From positions 230,531 through 294,530 of the forward strand of contig JAECUM010001126.1 in NCBI GenBank assembly GCA_016617855.1: a stretch of 64,000 bases of DNA, written 5' to 3'. A program made the position numbers and the translations under genes. Origin of the DNA: Megalonaias nervosa (lineage: Eukaryota; Mollusca; Bivalvia; Unionida; Unionidae). Positions 1 through 12,839 of this stretch are shown one piece after another; position 1 is the stretch's first letter; each line of letters opens with the position of its first letter. The notes under the pieces were generated by a model. The model was not told the DNA's origin and did no database searches. It saw nothing but the letters and a program-made list of their open reading frames with translations.

Positions 1-480
1 ATAAGTGTGCCAAATTTTACTTCTGAGCCGCAAGTGATTTTTGCCATATCACACATACAAGGTTTTGTTCCAAAACATCCATATCTCCCAAAAAATATAA
101 ATCAGTACAAACCAAAAGACTAAAAAGAAGGAAAAATTGTTTAAATGGCCTGTACTCAGGTAATCTAAATATTACAATGATTAAGCGTATCAAATTGATT
201 TGTCTACCTCAAGACATATTTGCTTCAGTTGTGTTGGCAAATGTTTTAAATTCTATAAAACTGTATAAAAAGCTTTCATAATGATCTGAAAATCTACTAC
301 CACAAATGATACTGCCAAATTTTATATAGCTATCTTATAAACTAATACAACAAATAAGGATACATCCAAATTTCATTTAGCTATCCTTTAATCTAATACA
401 ACAAATAAGGATATTGCCAAATTTCATTTAGCTATCTTAAATAATCTCTTCTTAAAAGTGCTTGCAAATTTTTTCTAAAA
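1..480. repeat. Dispersed repeat, copy 1 (sister copy at 54.8-55.15 kb)
   Basis: Bases 1 to about 345 align almost colinearly with 54,800-55,149, sharing long stretches such as ATTACAATGATTAAGCGTAT and TTGGCAAATGTTTTAAATTC. After the shared CTTATAA this copy continues into ACTAATACAACAAATAAGG, whereas the other copy is interrupted by the viral element. Bases 306-440 also contain a short tandem duplication of about 57 bp (CCAAATTTCATTTAGCTATC). No coding potential is visible. The repeat class is unknown. Its value is as an empty site that dates and delimits the insertion at 55.15 kb. Confidence 0.8.
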
Positions 481-2900
481 ATGTTTAAGTCCAAATTCTT
501 CAAAACTTTGAAAACTACAATTTTTAAAACAAAGGCCGTTGTCAACAAAATCTAATGTGATCTTGTGATATATGCATGCAATTTCATTGTCAAATTTTAT
601 CAAGTTTGGCTCATCAGTTCTGAGCTATCTTGTTTTAAAGAAAGGGCATGAAACCAATATGTTTCCCTCCATCCATTACAGGGACTGAGACATAATCATC
701 TGTATAAGTTGCAATTTCTTAAACAAAAAAAAGTTACATAAATGATGAATTATCACAGATAACAATAAAAATGAATATCAAAATAATAAATAAAACAGCA
801 GTCAATTGGTACAAGACATGTAAAAGTCTATTTGTCCAATACAAATTAGGAAAACCAGAGGCACATCAAACCAAAGTGTATATGGTACAGACATACACAA
901 GTGCAGACACACCATAATATAAACTTCTGTAGAAGTAAAATGACAGAGTAAATTATGTAGAAAGCACACAATAATGATGTCCTCTGTAAGAAAAGGACAT
1001 GTTTAGAATATACCAAGGTCAAATTCTTAGTAGAAAGGGTATTTATCAAATACAAAACAGGACAAAATTCATCGATCACAGCTAGAACTTTACCATCAAT
1101 AAAATCGATCTCTGAAAATATAAATAATCACCAGGAGCACATCATAAATCTGTCAGGAGGTAAATAATATTACTATTAAACCCTATTTCATTGGTCAGAT
1201 ACATTATCTAACACCCTCTTTCATTGGTCAGATGCTGGACCTTTAATGCAATAGCAACTGGTGTCTTCCTTGTATTAAATGCAAGCCATCCACAAAATCT
1301 GTAAAGTTTAAAGCAAAGCACTAAAAATATTTTCTGGAAACTATTTTTGTATTTTTTAGTCCTGTTGACTTGACCTCTGACATAATTGGACAACATAAAA
1401 AGGATACATGGTTTTCTTGTCTCATAAAGCAAGTAATCCACAAAGTTTGGTCATGGTCTGTGGCATATGGCTAGTATTAGTTATGGAAAACATTGGTCAC
1501 TCTTTGAGTCCATCTATGTTTGAATTTTGACCTTCCAGACTTCAATTATTAAGCATCCTCCTTGTCTCAAATAAAAGCCATTTATCATAAAGTTTAGCCA
1601 AGGTGTGTGGAAGGGTACTCAAGTAGCTTTCTGGAAATAATTGTTTACCTTCTTTCTGTAACTATAGCCTTGGACTTTATAACTCCAGAACTGAAATGTA
1701 TCATCCTTGCACCAAATGCAAGATTCTTTCAACGTTTTGTAACGGCAGATGGCAGAGAAGTCAAGTTATTGTGCAGAAATGAAACAGTGAAGAGATTGAT
1801 GGTCTGACAGAGAATACAATAATATACTTTGTCTTATGGTGGGCGTGTCACAACTGACAACCGGTATAAGCCATTCAAAATGAATGAACCTGAAACCTTG
1901 ACCTATAATTCAGTCAACATGGTTAATACATTGAGTGTCAGTAATGGCAAACATAACAACTCTACAAATGGAAGACTCAGTAAATCTGACATTGATTTAA
2001 TTTAGCATATCAAGTAAGACTTATTAATACACATATAGTATCCAACCTTAAGCAGGTCGAATAATATATAAACGTTTGGAATAATCTGGACTAACAGATA
2101 ATCAAGACTGTATATCCATTATTATGTGGGATAGTGTTGGCTTGAAAGAACTAAGCGTTTCGATACTCCAGACTAATGTACATGGAAAAGAGTTAAATCT
2201 CTTAAAAATAAACAAGTTCAAAAGGTAGGTATTCAACAACCCCACCCCCATCCCATTTAAGGCCAAAACATTTTGAAATTTTTAAGAATAAAATGGAAAA
2301 AGTGCCTGAAAATCTAATCAACTTATATACGCACAAATAATTATTTTTATTTGTCCAAATTTAAACTGCAGAAAGGGTGACATCAAAAAAGAGGGCTGAC
2401 TATGCTACATTGCAGTTCTACTCCTGAATAACATATGTAGTTTTCCCTTAAACACACTTGAAAATCAAGAGAATTTCAGAATTAGAGAACATGGCTATTA
2501 TTTCTATTTTAAAAGGGTTGTCGGTTTTCGATTTCATAGTGGTCTTCAGTTTAATAACAAAGGAAATACTTCCTTCTTACCTATATTCAGAAAGTAGAGG
2601 TAGAAGAAAAAGAATACAAACAAATTGCTTAGGACTGTTCCATTAAAACGTACATGGGACACTGGGAAGGCGATTTTAAAGTGGGATACTAACCCATAGA
2701 TGCAATTTAGAAATTTCTTATCATTTTAATATGAACTCTGTCAAATCAAAGAACCCTGGCATATATTTTTAAAAAACTGCCTTTGGAAATAGTGATATTT
2801 GAATGTTAATCCGTTTTGTTCATACATGTTATATTCTGGAATATAAACTTTGTTCTATACCTCAAACAAAACTTTTACCGATATACACGCCCAATTTTAT
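481..2900. other. Non-coding stretch, no gene seen
   Basis: AT-rich sequence with only short random open frames and no recognisable domain. Bases 2,230-2,340 resemble 54,690-54,785 (both contain GAAAATCTAATCAACTTAT), so part of this stretch belongs to the same dispersed repeat family as the window start. It may be the 3' flank or a 3' intron of the minus-strand ARM-TIR gene. Confidence 0.5.
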
Positions 2901-2946
2901 CACCTAACCCACAGCAGCAACTCTGATGGCATACAAATTTACCCTG

Positions 2947-3013
2947 GTAGACACTTTCTTCAGGAAAACTAGCTGTTCTCCAGTCAAGCGTTTAAGTTTC
3001 TTCAGCCTGGTTC
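2947..3013 (-). CDS. Possible small 3' exon of the ARM-TIR gene (weak)
   Basis: On the minus strand a good acceptor (TTATTTTTTAG) precedes a short open stretch reading RLKKLKRLTGEQLVFLKK, which is closed by a plausible donor (CAGG|GTAAAT). The basic, helix-like sequence would fit the end of a SAM-like domain begun in the exon near 5.0 kb. It has no diagnostic motif, the intermediate exon is not identified and the reading phase cannot be verified. I keep it as a candidate because both splice signals are present in the gene's orientation. It could equally be chance. Confidence 0.2.
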
Positions 3014-4921
3014 TAAAAAATAAATCAGTTAAATAAGGTTTAATATAGTATATAATGTATATGTGCTGTTTTGATTTTCTATACATGTTCAGTCTAAAAA
3101 TGAATTTGGTTTGCTAGAACTAGTAGTCATACCCATGTGCTTTGCAATATACACCTCTCCCATGACAACTCCTGCATGACAGAGTCCAACAAAACATAGA
3201 CTGCAACATAATCAAGGATGTGAGTTACTGAGGGACTCTGAAAAATGAGGAAAGGAATGGACATCAACAGTGAGAAGGGGGTGGGTGGCATGCAGATTAA
3301 GTGACTGAATACTTGTTTAATAATACATTGGAAATAATTGTCAATTAATATTTTTCCTAATGAAGTTACTCTCTTTCCAATATAAATTGCCTTCATTTTC
3401 AGAATATACAGGACTTTAAGAAAGGAACATCGTTGAAAACGTTACTCCAGGTTGTTTCAACACACATCACATGTGTACCGGTGATAGTATTGTGTATTAC
3501 ATAACTACTTTATGCATTTGAATAATGTTACTGTGGATTCAGAATAAAACAAGATTCTTTATTTGAAAGAAGAGTCAAATTTAATTAGAGAAACAACAAT
3601 GTCAAAAAAAAAGATTTTAAAAAATTGTTTTATTAGTAAAATACTGATTTAGTGATTTATTTACATATCATAGCTCATCTTGAGCTAGCTTCTGTGTGCC
3701 AGGTTTGGAGATTTAAGTGCATAATTAGTTTTGGAACTTTCTTCTCATTAACGAACCCTATCTGTGAAACAATACTAACCGTTATGCTGGTAGAATTGGC
3801 ATCCCTTTAACTTTATTATTCTACCTGCTTAACTTGATTTGACAGAAAAGACTAATTAATGAGACAATTCAATGCAGATCAAGTTTGAATTGTCTGTAAC
3901 AATGCAACTGAACACTTCTATAAGTTAGAGATCAAAGTACAGTCAGTTCTTAATTTGCTTCTCATGAAAACATTAGCAAGTATCGCTGTGACTGAAACCA
4001 AATAAAAAGATAAAGCTGCAACATGAATTTCACTTGGCAAGACTTATTTAAATAGCATTTACTTCTTAATTTAAAAGTATTGCCACCAGAAGGCATTAAT
4101 GACATTTTATTTGATCAACATTTCGTCCTATATCTTTATTTACAGTTTTCTGAGAACTGTTTTCTTCCCAAAGAAAATTTAAGGAAACATATACGACTTT
4201 TGTTCAAAGTTACAAACTTCATCATTTTTAATCAAATTTCTGGGCACTGTTTTCAATGATAAAATGAATGATAATTAGCATGGATTAATTTCCCAATTTT
4301 GATTACAACTGTATTCACCTTCAACAAATAGGGTCCTATATTTAAGATATTTTTAATAAGAAAATAATCAGATCCAAACCTACCTGTGGTATACGTGGGT
4401 TTCGAGTAACCCAAACGTACTATAACAAGGGAGCAGCATACAATGAAAAAATAATCAAAGAGAATTCAATCAAATGTCACGAAATACAGAAATCATTTAT
4501 TATGTCTAAAACTCTATAGTTTGAAAAGATTTCATTATGGATAAATTCTGTGTTTAACTAACTTCATTTTAATGTTTTATTTAATGGAAAAAATAAATAA
4601 AACAACAGCAATTTCATTTTGCACCAAAGCAAGTTAATGACTGCATTATTGTCGCCTGCACAAGATAAACAATTAACAATTTTTTTACGCTGCAATAAAC
4701 ACTTTTCTTCACGTTTTTCATGAGTAAACAATTTCTTATTTTATCTGAACAAAAAGTTAATAACTATGCATTCAAAAGAAGCCAGTTTAAGATATCTGAA
4801 CAAATTTCTCATGACCTATATAAATACTGTCTGATCCTGAAGTTTTGGATCTGTAACATTTTTCTCGTAGTAAAAGAGGATTAAAACTAATTGAAAAATA
4901 TAATAAGTGTACAAATTCTAC
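3014..4921 (-). other. Probable intron, no further exon established
   Basis: AT-rich sequence between the 5.0-kb exon and the weak 2.95-kb candidate. A 36-nt open micro-segment at about 4,385-4,420 (minus) has AG and GT at its ends but no domain signal. I do not call it. Confidence 0.35.
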
Positions 4922-5035
4922 CGAAGGATCAAGTTGACTTTTTCTCAGCCACTGATCATCTTTCTCTTTGGTCCACTTTATAACATCAGGTGGAGAAGGA
5001 GGAGTAGGACGTCTCTGTGGCATAATATATTTTGG
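4922..5035 (-). CDS. ARM-TIR gene, exon: proline-rich linker and start of a SAM-like segment
   Basis: The minus strand reads MPQRRPTPPSPPDVIKWTKE followed by KDDQWLRKSQLDPS, between an acceptor (CTTTTTAAAG) and a donor (TCG|GTAGAA). The pattern V-x-x-W-[ST]-x-x-x-V/D-x-x-W-L is how many SAM-type helical domains begin, and a proline-rich linker before it is common in multidomain adaptor proteins. Its position downstream of the TIR exons, in the same strand and order, supports membership in the same gene. The remainder of the domain must lie in exons I did not find, so the SAM call is an inference from one helix-and-a-half. Confidence 0.5.
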
Positions 5036-7747
5036 CTTTAAAAAGGGAAATTTATTTATGTAAATAAAATGAACAAAATATTAATTATGCAAATCTGACT
5101 GTCTACCACTCCAATGCAAATAAAGTTCAATTACTACAATGTTATTAAATGTATTGTTTTACGTGTGATGTGGGACAAGTGTTGGATTAGCCTTGGTTAC
5201 TTTACAATTAAAATATATCTAAATATATACTTAATTACACTGGAGAGTTGGAAGATAGTTTTAAACTTCATGAAGTATCCAAAGTAGGACACGCTAACCT
5301 ATAAATTGATACAGGAATGTGTGACTTGTTAAGGTGCATCAACATGTTTTGTGGGTGCAAATCTGAATGAGAAACATTCAGTGAAAATGCATTTAAGTGA
5401 TAAAGTCAATAAATCTATTTTAGACCACTGTAAGCAAGTTTTAGAAATGTTACATTACACTTCTGCAAAAGATATAGAAGCATTTTACCTGTAATACTCA
5501 AGCACGGAACTATCTCACTGGTGCAAAGTGCATGTTATGTAGGTTCTATTCATAAAGTTTGATGGATTCTGGTCTTTAACAAACAAAGATGTAATGTCAA
5601 ATGCAATTTTGTGACAGTTAATTAAGCGGTAAATGATGTAACAATGGCCTAAATTTGATAACCTACAGTAGTACTTCTGGAATGCATCCACGACAAAGTT
5701 TAACAAGTCTAAATTTAATAGGGTCTATAATATAAATGATGTTATAAACAAACAATCAAATCAATAAAGAATGTAGCCAAGAAACTTATAACGGATGTGC
5801 AACTATATATCTGCAAATGACAGCATAACAACCTTGCATAGCCAATCTAATGACAATTGCCTACTGAAAGAGTTAAAATGCACAAGAAAGAAAAGCACCA
5901 AGTGGACCGGAGATCGCTCACCTGACTGACTCTAGAGTAGTTCAACCAGTGGATAGAATATGTACGTCCTTGCTCAGCCACCCACTTCAAACTTGCTTTC
6001 AAATTTACATAAAAAAAGAGAAATGAGGCTTCCCAAAGGGTATTGTGAAGATGACACCATGTATAACAGAAAATTCAAGGTGCTTACATCATGTCAGTTT
6101 CTCAACAAGTGACACCGTTTGTTCTTGCAGCCAGAAGTGTCGGAGCAGTTGAAAGTACCAACTAGCATGAGCAAAGATCAAACTAAAGTTCCCTAACTAT
6201 AGGAAGAGTACACACACTTACTGATCCATGGCAATCTTATTTGTTGGGAATAGAGAGGTCATTGTACTTTCTAAGAAACTAAACAGCATGCTAATAGATC
6301 ATTCTTGGGATTTAACCTAAATGGAACATATAATGATATGGATATAAATATGGTGAATATTTCAATATAAATTAAATATCTTTGAAACTGAAGGAGTATG
6401 ATATGCAATTTTATAATTTCCATTTACTATGTTTTTACTGTATTCTCTCTTTGACAAAAACTTCAATTAAACAGGGTCAGCGATATAAAAAATAGCATGA
6501 AAAGGGCTTAAATCTAAACCCCCTTTCTGTCATATCAGGTCATATTTTATTTTGATCATGAGGTGCAAGAAAATTATACAATTGAATACCTACATCTTTG
6601 TCATGACAATTCATTTTCTCACATGTCTATTGAAACACACATATATGTAGTCATATTTAAACATATATTACTAGTGAATGCTGTTTTAGTCCAATTCCAT
6701 CTGATGCATATGAACTTAATGTGATGATCACGTAAATGTTTTGAATCCTGCTCAATATCAGGTCCTATATATTTTCGTACACAATTTTTGAGACATTATT
6801 TTTCATACTTTGAAAAAAAAACCTTCCTTTCTGACGTACAAAAATTATATAAGACAAAGCGATTTAAATAACATAATATATAGCTTGTTTCCAACAATAA
6901 GATAAAGTCCAGGCTTCCTGTTAAAAATGTTATCAGCCTGTAGGCCAGCAAATATGGTATAGTACCTTTCAAATAATCCTTAATATATCCCAAAATAACA
7001 AAATCCTCCATGGATGAATCAAATTAGCACAAACTTCGATTGCTTTTAGGAGGTGGAGTGAATCATGTATTGTCCGTTCACAGCACAGGCTTCAAACTAG
7101 TGCCAGGTTGTGGCAATAAAGGGAGACAATGGACAAGAATTATTTATATATTATGCACACTGTTGCACATTCTTTTAATTTTTCATTATGATTACATAGA
7201 AATTTGTATAAATCCTGTAATTTCAGATTCAAGAATAGATCCTGCATATAAATAGTGGCCCTTTGTGCTGAGTATGTTGACAGCTTATCACAGCAGACCA
7301 CTTTGTCCTTGACCTTTTATCCTTTTAATTTCTAAATCCATGGTGATAGTCAAAGTCTGATTGCCAACATCTGGATCATGCCTAATGATAATTTATCCAT
7401 GGAAACTGGACAAACAACTTGATCCAAATGTTCCAAACAATGCAGGATTCTAAAACTCAATGTGCCTTTCCTAGCGGTAAGTGGGTAAGGATTATATTTT
7501 TGTATATAAAAACATTTGTCGTAATATAATCTCTTGTCATGCAGGTCTATTAGCTATAACTTTAAAAGCCTTTTGACTCCCATTTTAACAAATGGCACCT
7601 GTGGCCTTGACCTGTGGCATTGATCATAGTCCTTGAAAGCTTTTATCTTTGATGATAATTCCTGCCCAACCCAACCCACCCTTCTAAAGAACTCGGTACC
7701 AAACTTACTAAACAAACCTACATTGTGTGGGAGTTTCTCTATAGCAT
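5036..7747 (-). other. Intron-like sequence without recognised features
   Basis: AT-rich DNA between two exons of the ARM-TIR gene. The open frames are short, lack domain signatures and lie on both strands. No clear repeat structure was seen. Confidence 0.5.
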
Positions 7748-7938
7748 TCAACAATTCCTTAACATTTTATTTAGGGCATTCACAAAGTTATTAACGTTTA
7801 CTTCAAAACTGAATTTTTCTGAGAATTCGTAGTACAGTTTTGAACCAAGAAGAATTCTCAGCCAGCCGTCTGGATCGTATCCAGCCTGCATCTTCAGTGG
7901 GATAATCTCCTTGTGCCTATGGAATGCATACTCTGCTT
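7748..7938 (-). CDS. ARM-TIR gene, exon: C-terminal half of the TIR domain
   Basis: After a strong acceptor (TTTTATTGTTACAG) the minus strand reads AEYAFHRHKEIIPLKMQAGY and then DPDGWLRILLGSKLYYEFSE. This matches the second half of TIR domains of the TIR_2 type: a glutamate-bearing helix, then the IIPL strand, then the PDGWL...GSKLYY block. In NADase-type TIRs such as SARM1 the catalytic glutamate lies in this helix; here a glutamate codon is split over the exon start. The open frame runs to a stop at 7,748-7,750, but the exon may leave by a donor before that. One short exon covering the strand and Cys-x-x-Glu loop just before this one is missing from my model (somewhere in 8.0-12.7 kb). Confidence 0.8.
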
Positions 7939-8573
7939 CTGTAACAATAAAATTGAGTACAGGTGTTTTCAGAACACAAGCTGATGAGCATAAAAGGGCA
8001 GCTTTATAAATCTCAGACACAAGTGAAAATATAAAAACATTTTTATATCAGCATACAATTATGTTTAATCAAGAGAAACTTCGTTATATTCTTTCTTTTA
8101 GGGATTTCAATTTTGATGGAAATATGCACTGTTTTATAGCAAACAAATACATGGCTCCATAGCTTTCACCCTTATCACAGGTCCCTCGTTACTATTATTT
8201 AATTATCTAAAAACAGCTGTGGCAGGTAACAATATTCACTCCAGATGGAAATATGTATTATGCTACAAATAACTGTAAATCACTTAAAATACACAAGATT
8301 TATCATCTGAATTAATTTATGCCATTTATGATAGTTATTAACAATCTTGCGAACACAAAATGAATGTGATTTTTAGAAATAATTACAGACAGATCAACAT
8401 GACTGCCCATGCCACATAGTACCTGATATCAGCTAAGACAAAAATACTGTCATAAAACAATTATCAATCAACATCAATAAAAATAATGGTGCTCTGCAGA
8501 ATCTGGTGTCACACTTACATCAATGCTGTATTTATCCTACATGTATATCAGACTTGAAAGTGCTTCTAAAATA

Positions 8574-8935
8574 CCAATTTTTTTCTAGTAAAATATGTTT
8601 CTTCAATAATACTTAACTGATCATAATACCTAGCGACAACTACTACTATCTCACAAATCCATCAATCCCTGATTAAAACCTTTTAGCTAATAGGCTAAAA
8701 GTTATCTGCCCATCGAAGTGGCAGTTAGATAGAGTGATAATGTGATTAGCGCCAAATCCTCTGAATATTTCAATTGCTACTGGAGCGGAATGCATGCTGT
8801 CTAATATGGATGTAATTGCGGGGAGGCTAAGAGGGTGTATGTGTAATATGATCAAGTAAGTAATATTGAAGAAACCTATTTTACTATAAAAAATTGGTTT
8901 CTTCTTCAAATACATTACCTGATCATAATATCTCA
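8574..8935. repeat. Hairpin element with a related arm
   Basis: Bases 8,847-8,876 are nearly the reverse complement of 8,896-8,927 (TATGATCAAGTAAGTAATAT against a right arm ending in TTACCTGATCATA), giving arms of about 30 bp around a loop of about 20 bp. A third, related arm lies at 8,574-8,635 (CAATTTTTTTCTAGTAAAAT...CTGATCATAATACCT). The arrangement suggests a rearranged MITE. No protein is encoded. Confidence 0.6.
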
Positions 8936-9626
8936 GGATAACATATAAGAGATGCAGGAAGATACATCTCTGGTCCCCCAAGGTATGTGAGACAGCTTCT
9001 AGATAACCAGATTGGAGAATAGAATCCATCTGTCTGGGAGAGGCTTCAAAAGGGAAATATTTTTCCCATCCTGCATAAACCTGCATTCTTATGAAGCTGT
9101 TGAATGACCTGGAAATGTAACCAGTTGTGCCACAGCTATAGGTCCTACCAGGTCAAGCTGAGATATTGGGATAAAGATCTTAGACACAGGCTGGAGAAAG
9201 TGGACACTGATCTCTGTCCCACAGCAATGATTAATGTCAGTTAGATAACAGTTTCACTTAAATGGAACGTTTCTGGCAGATGCCCTAACTTCAATACCCC
9301 AATTCATCCAGGACAAAAGTAATATGTCATCCTTTTCCTCTTTCTTGGGTAACAACAGATGGGATCTCAACAGGTGCATTGGCTTTGTCCTTTTCAAGTT
9401 CCACTCCAAAGTTTTCACTGGGTCCTATAGACACTGAGATGAAGTGTGCAGAGTAGACAATGATTTCGCTATAAAAGTCTGATTCCCCATATATGGGTAT
9501 GAACTGAACATGCAGTAAAACATAGCTTGAAAAACTACTGCAATGAGACCACCTGTCTTGATAGATTATAGTCTTGACATATGTGTAGGTCTTTCAAGAG
9601 AGAATCTACTGCATAGTAAGATGTGA

Positions 9627-9842
9627 GGGACCCCGAGTGGCCGAGTGGTCTAAGGTAATTGTCCTTACAGATCACTCACACATCTCACCTCCATTCATCC
9701 AAATTTGAGTCTCAGCTCAACTAACGTGGATATGTGGGTTGATGTGTTTTGTTCCAGGTTCATCCTCCACTATTTACTGGCTGTCACATATAGCTTATCA
9801 TGAACTGAAAAGCTGTGTTAAACCCAACAAAACCAAACCAAA
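9627..9842 (+). mobile_element. tRNA-derived SINE
   Basis: The head GACCCCGAGTGGCCGAGTGG resembles the A-box part of a class II (Leu/Ser) tRNA. A diverged B-box-like part lies about 65 bases on (TTTGAGTCTCAGCTC). The body ends in a tail AAACCCAACAAAACCAAACC. Typical SINE architecture: pol III promoter head, unrelated body, simple A-rich tail. It cannot fold as a tRNA because the 3' acceptor half is absent. Confidence 0.65.
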
Positions 9843-12725
9843 ACCTAGTACAACATGACATGATCTTATGTACTGCTGCATCATAATTGAGTTCCTATGA
9901 CCTAATGTTACACATCAACAAACCTGTTGTGTTATACTAGTGCTTAAGAGCACTGATTTGCACTGATTAAGTGCCTGACAATATATACAAAGAGGACAAT
10001 TTTCTGGATTATCCCATGCCACACACTGCATTGGAAGTCATGTGAGGAGTACATGGTAAAAGTGTTCAGAAGAACATGATATCTCACCTGTATTTAGAAA
10101 TAAGTGATAAATGGAACATGTTGTTTCACCTATGAATGGCATTATGATTCTAATACATTGCCTTAGTACAAACATATCTGAGTACAAACTTTGGACATTT
10201 GTAATACTTCACTGAAATTACTGTTGAATTTGTATATGAAAATAGAAGGTATACAGCTTTAAAAAGCTTTAACGAAAGAACTTTAACATTCCAGACATAA
10301 CTTTCACTGCTGGTGCTGGCAAAAAAAGTTATACTTATGTCTTAGCATTCACAGGTGAGACAATTTCTCACCTGTATGATCATGTTTTCCCGGTGTCGAA
10401 CACAGGTGATAACTCTATCCCGCCTCACATATGACTTTTGTCTTTACTCACAGACTGTTTTGACCTTCTACAGTGAGCATAATGCACATAAACTAGCAAA
10501 CATTTCCAGATTTCTGTCATAACTTGAAAACTCTTTCACAGCAATTAAGATAAATGTAATTGCAAAACATTTATGTACCAAAACAAGTAGTGGTTAACAT
10601 AAAGGTTTGTTAACAGGACATTTTGCCTGATTGACCTAGCTCCATGACTGTACAGATTCTAGAGTTCCATATTGCAAGCTGAAAGTCATTGTTTAAATTA
10701 TTATATTTAAAAGTTCATTTTCTAATAATTATTTTTGAAGAGTAAGTCAACTCTAGACCAAATTTCAATTGAAGACTATGACAGTACAGATTTGAGTTTC
10801 ACAATACAAGCTGAAAAAATCATTGTTTTACATTGCTATATTTAAAAAATCATTAAGAGAAAATCAATTCTAGACCAAATTTTAGTTGAGGACTATTTCA
10901 TTATTTCTTGTCTGCCTCAATTAATCTTATGACTGAATGTGGACTTTATTATTTGTCCTGCTCACATCTGCATTTCTGTGCAAGCTATCGGCATGACATG
11001 ATGATGACACTGAGTAATTACCATTACCACAGCCCTTTCAGCCACCATTCTTTGAAGGTTAAAATGTGTTCAGACATCATCAAAAGCTTACAGTGCATTA
11101 TTCAATGTAAACATAACTTTTTAAACTCTATCTTAAGGTATGGAGATTTTCCTGTTTGAAGGTTACATCAGTATTCACAATACATCATTTCTACTCTGAC
11201 CCTCATTTTTCGTTTAGAAATGTGAAGAAAAAAATTCTTCCTTATTTCAGAATAGAATAAGAAAAATCCGACCATTGAAATCAAAAATGTTCATAAGACA
11301 CTCGACCAAACCTCCTGTCTGATGCAAAATTCAATACTCAGCCAAGCCACCTGTCTGATGCAAAATTCTCTGGAGATTATCAATGACCAGTAAGTCTCAA
11401 TGACCAGGACCAATGTTCAAGGTATGTTGTCTTGCACAAAACATACTGTAAAAAGCCATTAATTTCTTGTTGAACTTCCTGTACCATGACTATGATCTTT
11501 GACTTTTAGACCCCAAAATCTGTCGGTTATTTTTATAACTCTACGTGTAACCCACCCACAAAGTTTGGTCAAGGATCTTAGATCAAAATCCATTTTTTTC
11601 TGAGCCACAATGACCATTACATTTAATCCTTGGTTCCAAAATCAACAGGTTTCATCCACAAGGGCAAGACAATCACAAATATTGATAAAGATAAGTGGTA
11701 TAGAGTTAAATTTACTGGACAAAAACAATCTTTCTTCTTTCAGTCAGTGACCTTGACCTTTGAAACCCAAATCATTTGGCTTTTTACTTATCCAAAAGGT
11801 AAGTCATGGACAAACTTTGGTTGAGTTACACTGTAGAGAACATTAATGCCAATGGAGAAATCAGTTATCTTGACCTTTGATCTGTTGACCGCAAAATTAA
11901 AAAGTTCTTCTTTTAACCAAATAAAGCTGTCCAAAAACTTTAATTCAGAGTTGTGGTTACTCAATGCTAATGTGCAATAACCATATTTCTTCTTTCTTGC
12001 CTTATGAAATTCTGACACACAACTGATAAGCTTCCTTCTTTCGTCATGAAGAACTTGCTTAATGAAATATATTTGGCAGTGGTACGTGCTATAGAACTCA
12101 AGATATCATGCAAACAAGGAAATCTTAATGGGCAGATGGGCCAATAAATAGGGTCAACCAAGATCAACATTCTGGAGAATGAACCTAACACGGGATACAT
12201 ATCAGTCCTTCCTTCAACCTAACTGTAATTGTTTATCAGCTTTGGAGGGAGGGAAGGAGTGAGACTGACCAGAATGAGACTTGAATCTTGAACAGGGAGT
12301 GTACTATTATCTAACATAGTGACATGAGGCTTTGATATAACAAACCTGGTAATGTAGGCCTGCACATTCTGACTTAAGAAAATCTGAATTTTAAATAACA
12401 ATGGAGACTATTTCAGAATAATGTTTAACCAATCCAAGGTCAATGCTTTAGGAAAATACCTTGGATACCCGATAGCAACGCATGAAATTCATTTAGGGTC
12501 ATGCAGACGTCAGATATTTGAATCAAATATCATATTAGAAGTATATCCAGTTATGTCATAGAAAACTGATGTGGAATGAGATTCAAAAAATTATGAAATC
12601 TTTAATACTATATTTCATTGATTTAATGAAATTTCTCAACCCCACGTCTCCACTGATGCTAGATCCTGTTATAGCTCACCTGCTCTACAGTTCTGACTAA
12701 GCTTGTATTTTTCTCAGCAGCATAC

Positions 12726-12839
12726 AATGACAACGAAAGCCTTCTCCACCGCTTGTGCCATGGCATCTAGCATGTAGGTGTGCATATGTTCCATATCTAA
12801 CCACACATTGTACCCATGCTCAACAAGGCGATCTCTGAT
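12726..12839 (-). CDS. ARM-TIR gene, exon: central TIR domain
   Basis: A clean 114-nt (38-codon) phase-0 exon on the minus strand: acceptor ATCAATTTCAG, open frame IRDRLVEHGYNVWLDMEHMH then TYMLDAMAQAVEKAFVVI, donor ATT|GTATGC. It matches the TIR segment from helix A (RDRL...GY.VW.D) through the 'DME' loop to the strand FVVIV. It joins in phase with the exon at 19.3-19.5 kb, which ends in a complete codon. The acidic DMEHM loop corresponds to the region that contacts substrate in TIR NADases. Among the exons of this gene it is one of the two best supported. Confidence 0.9.

Larger units (their letters stand above)
7939..12725 (-). other. Long intron with a hairpin element and a SINE
   Basis: Between two TIR exons. 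It contains the 8,847-8,927 hairpin and a tRNA-derived SINE at 9,627-9,842. One short TIR exon encoding the segment between FVVI and AEYAF is expected here, but I could not place it with confidence. The remaining open frames have no domain support. Confidence 0.5.

Noticed and set aside
11967..12018. Missing TIR exon (reads VCQNFIRQERR on the minus strand)
   Set aside because: In the phase required by the upstream exon it meets a stop at once, and its end does not supply the one-base phase needed by the next exon.
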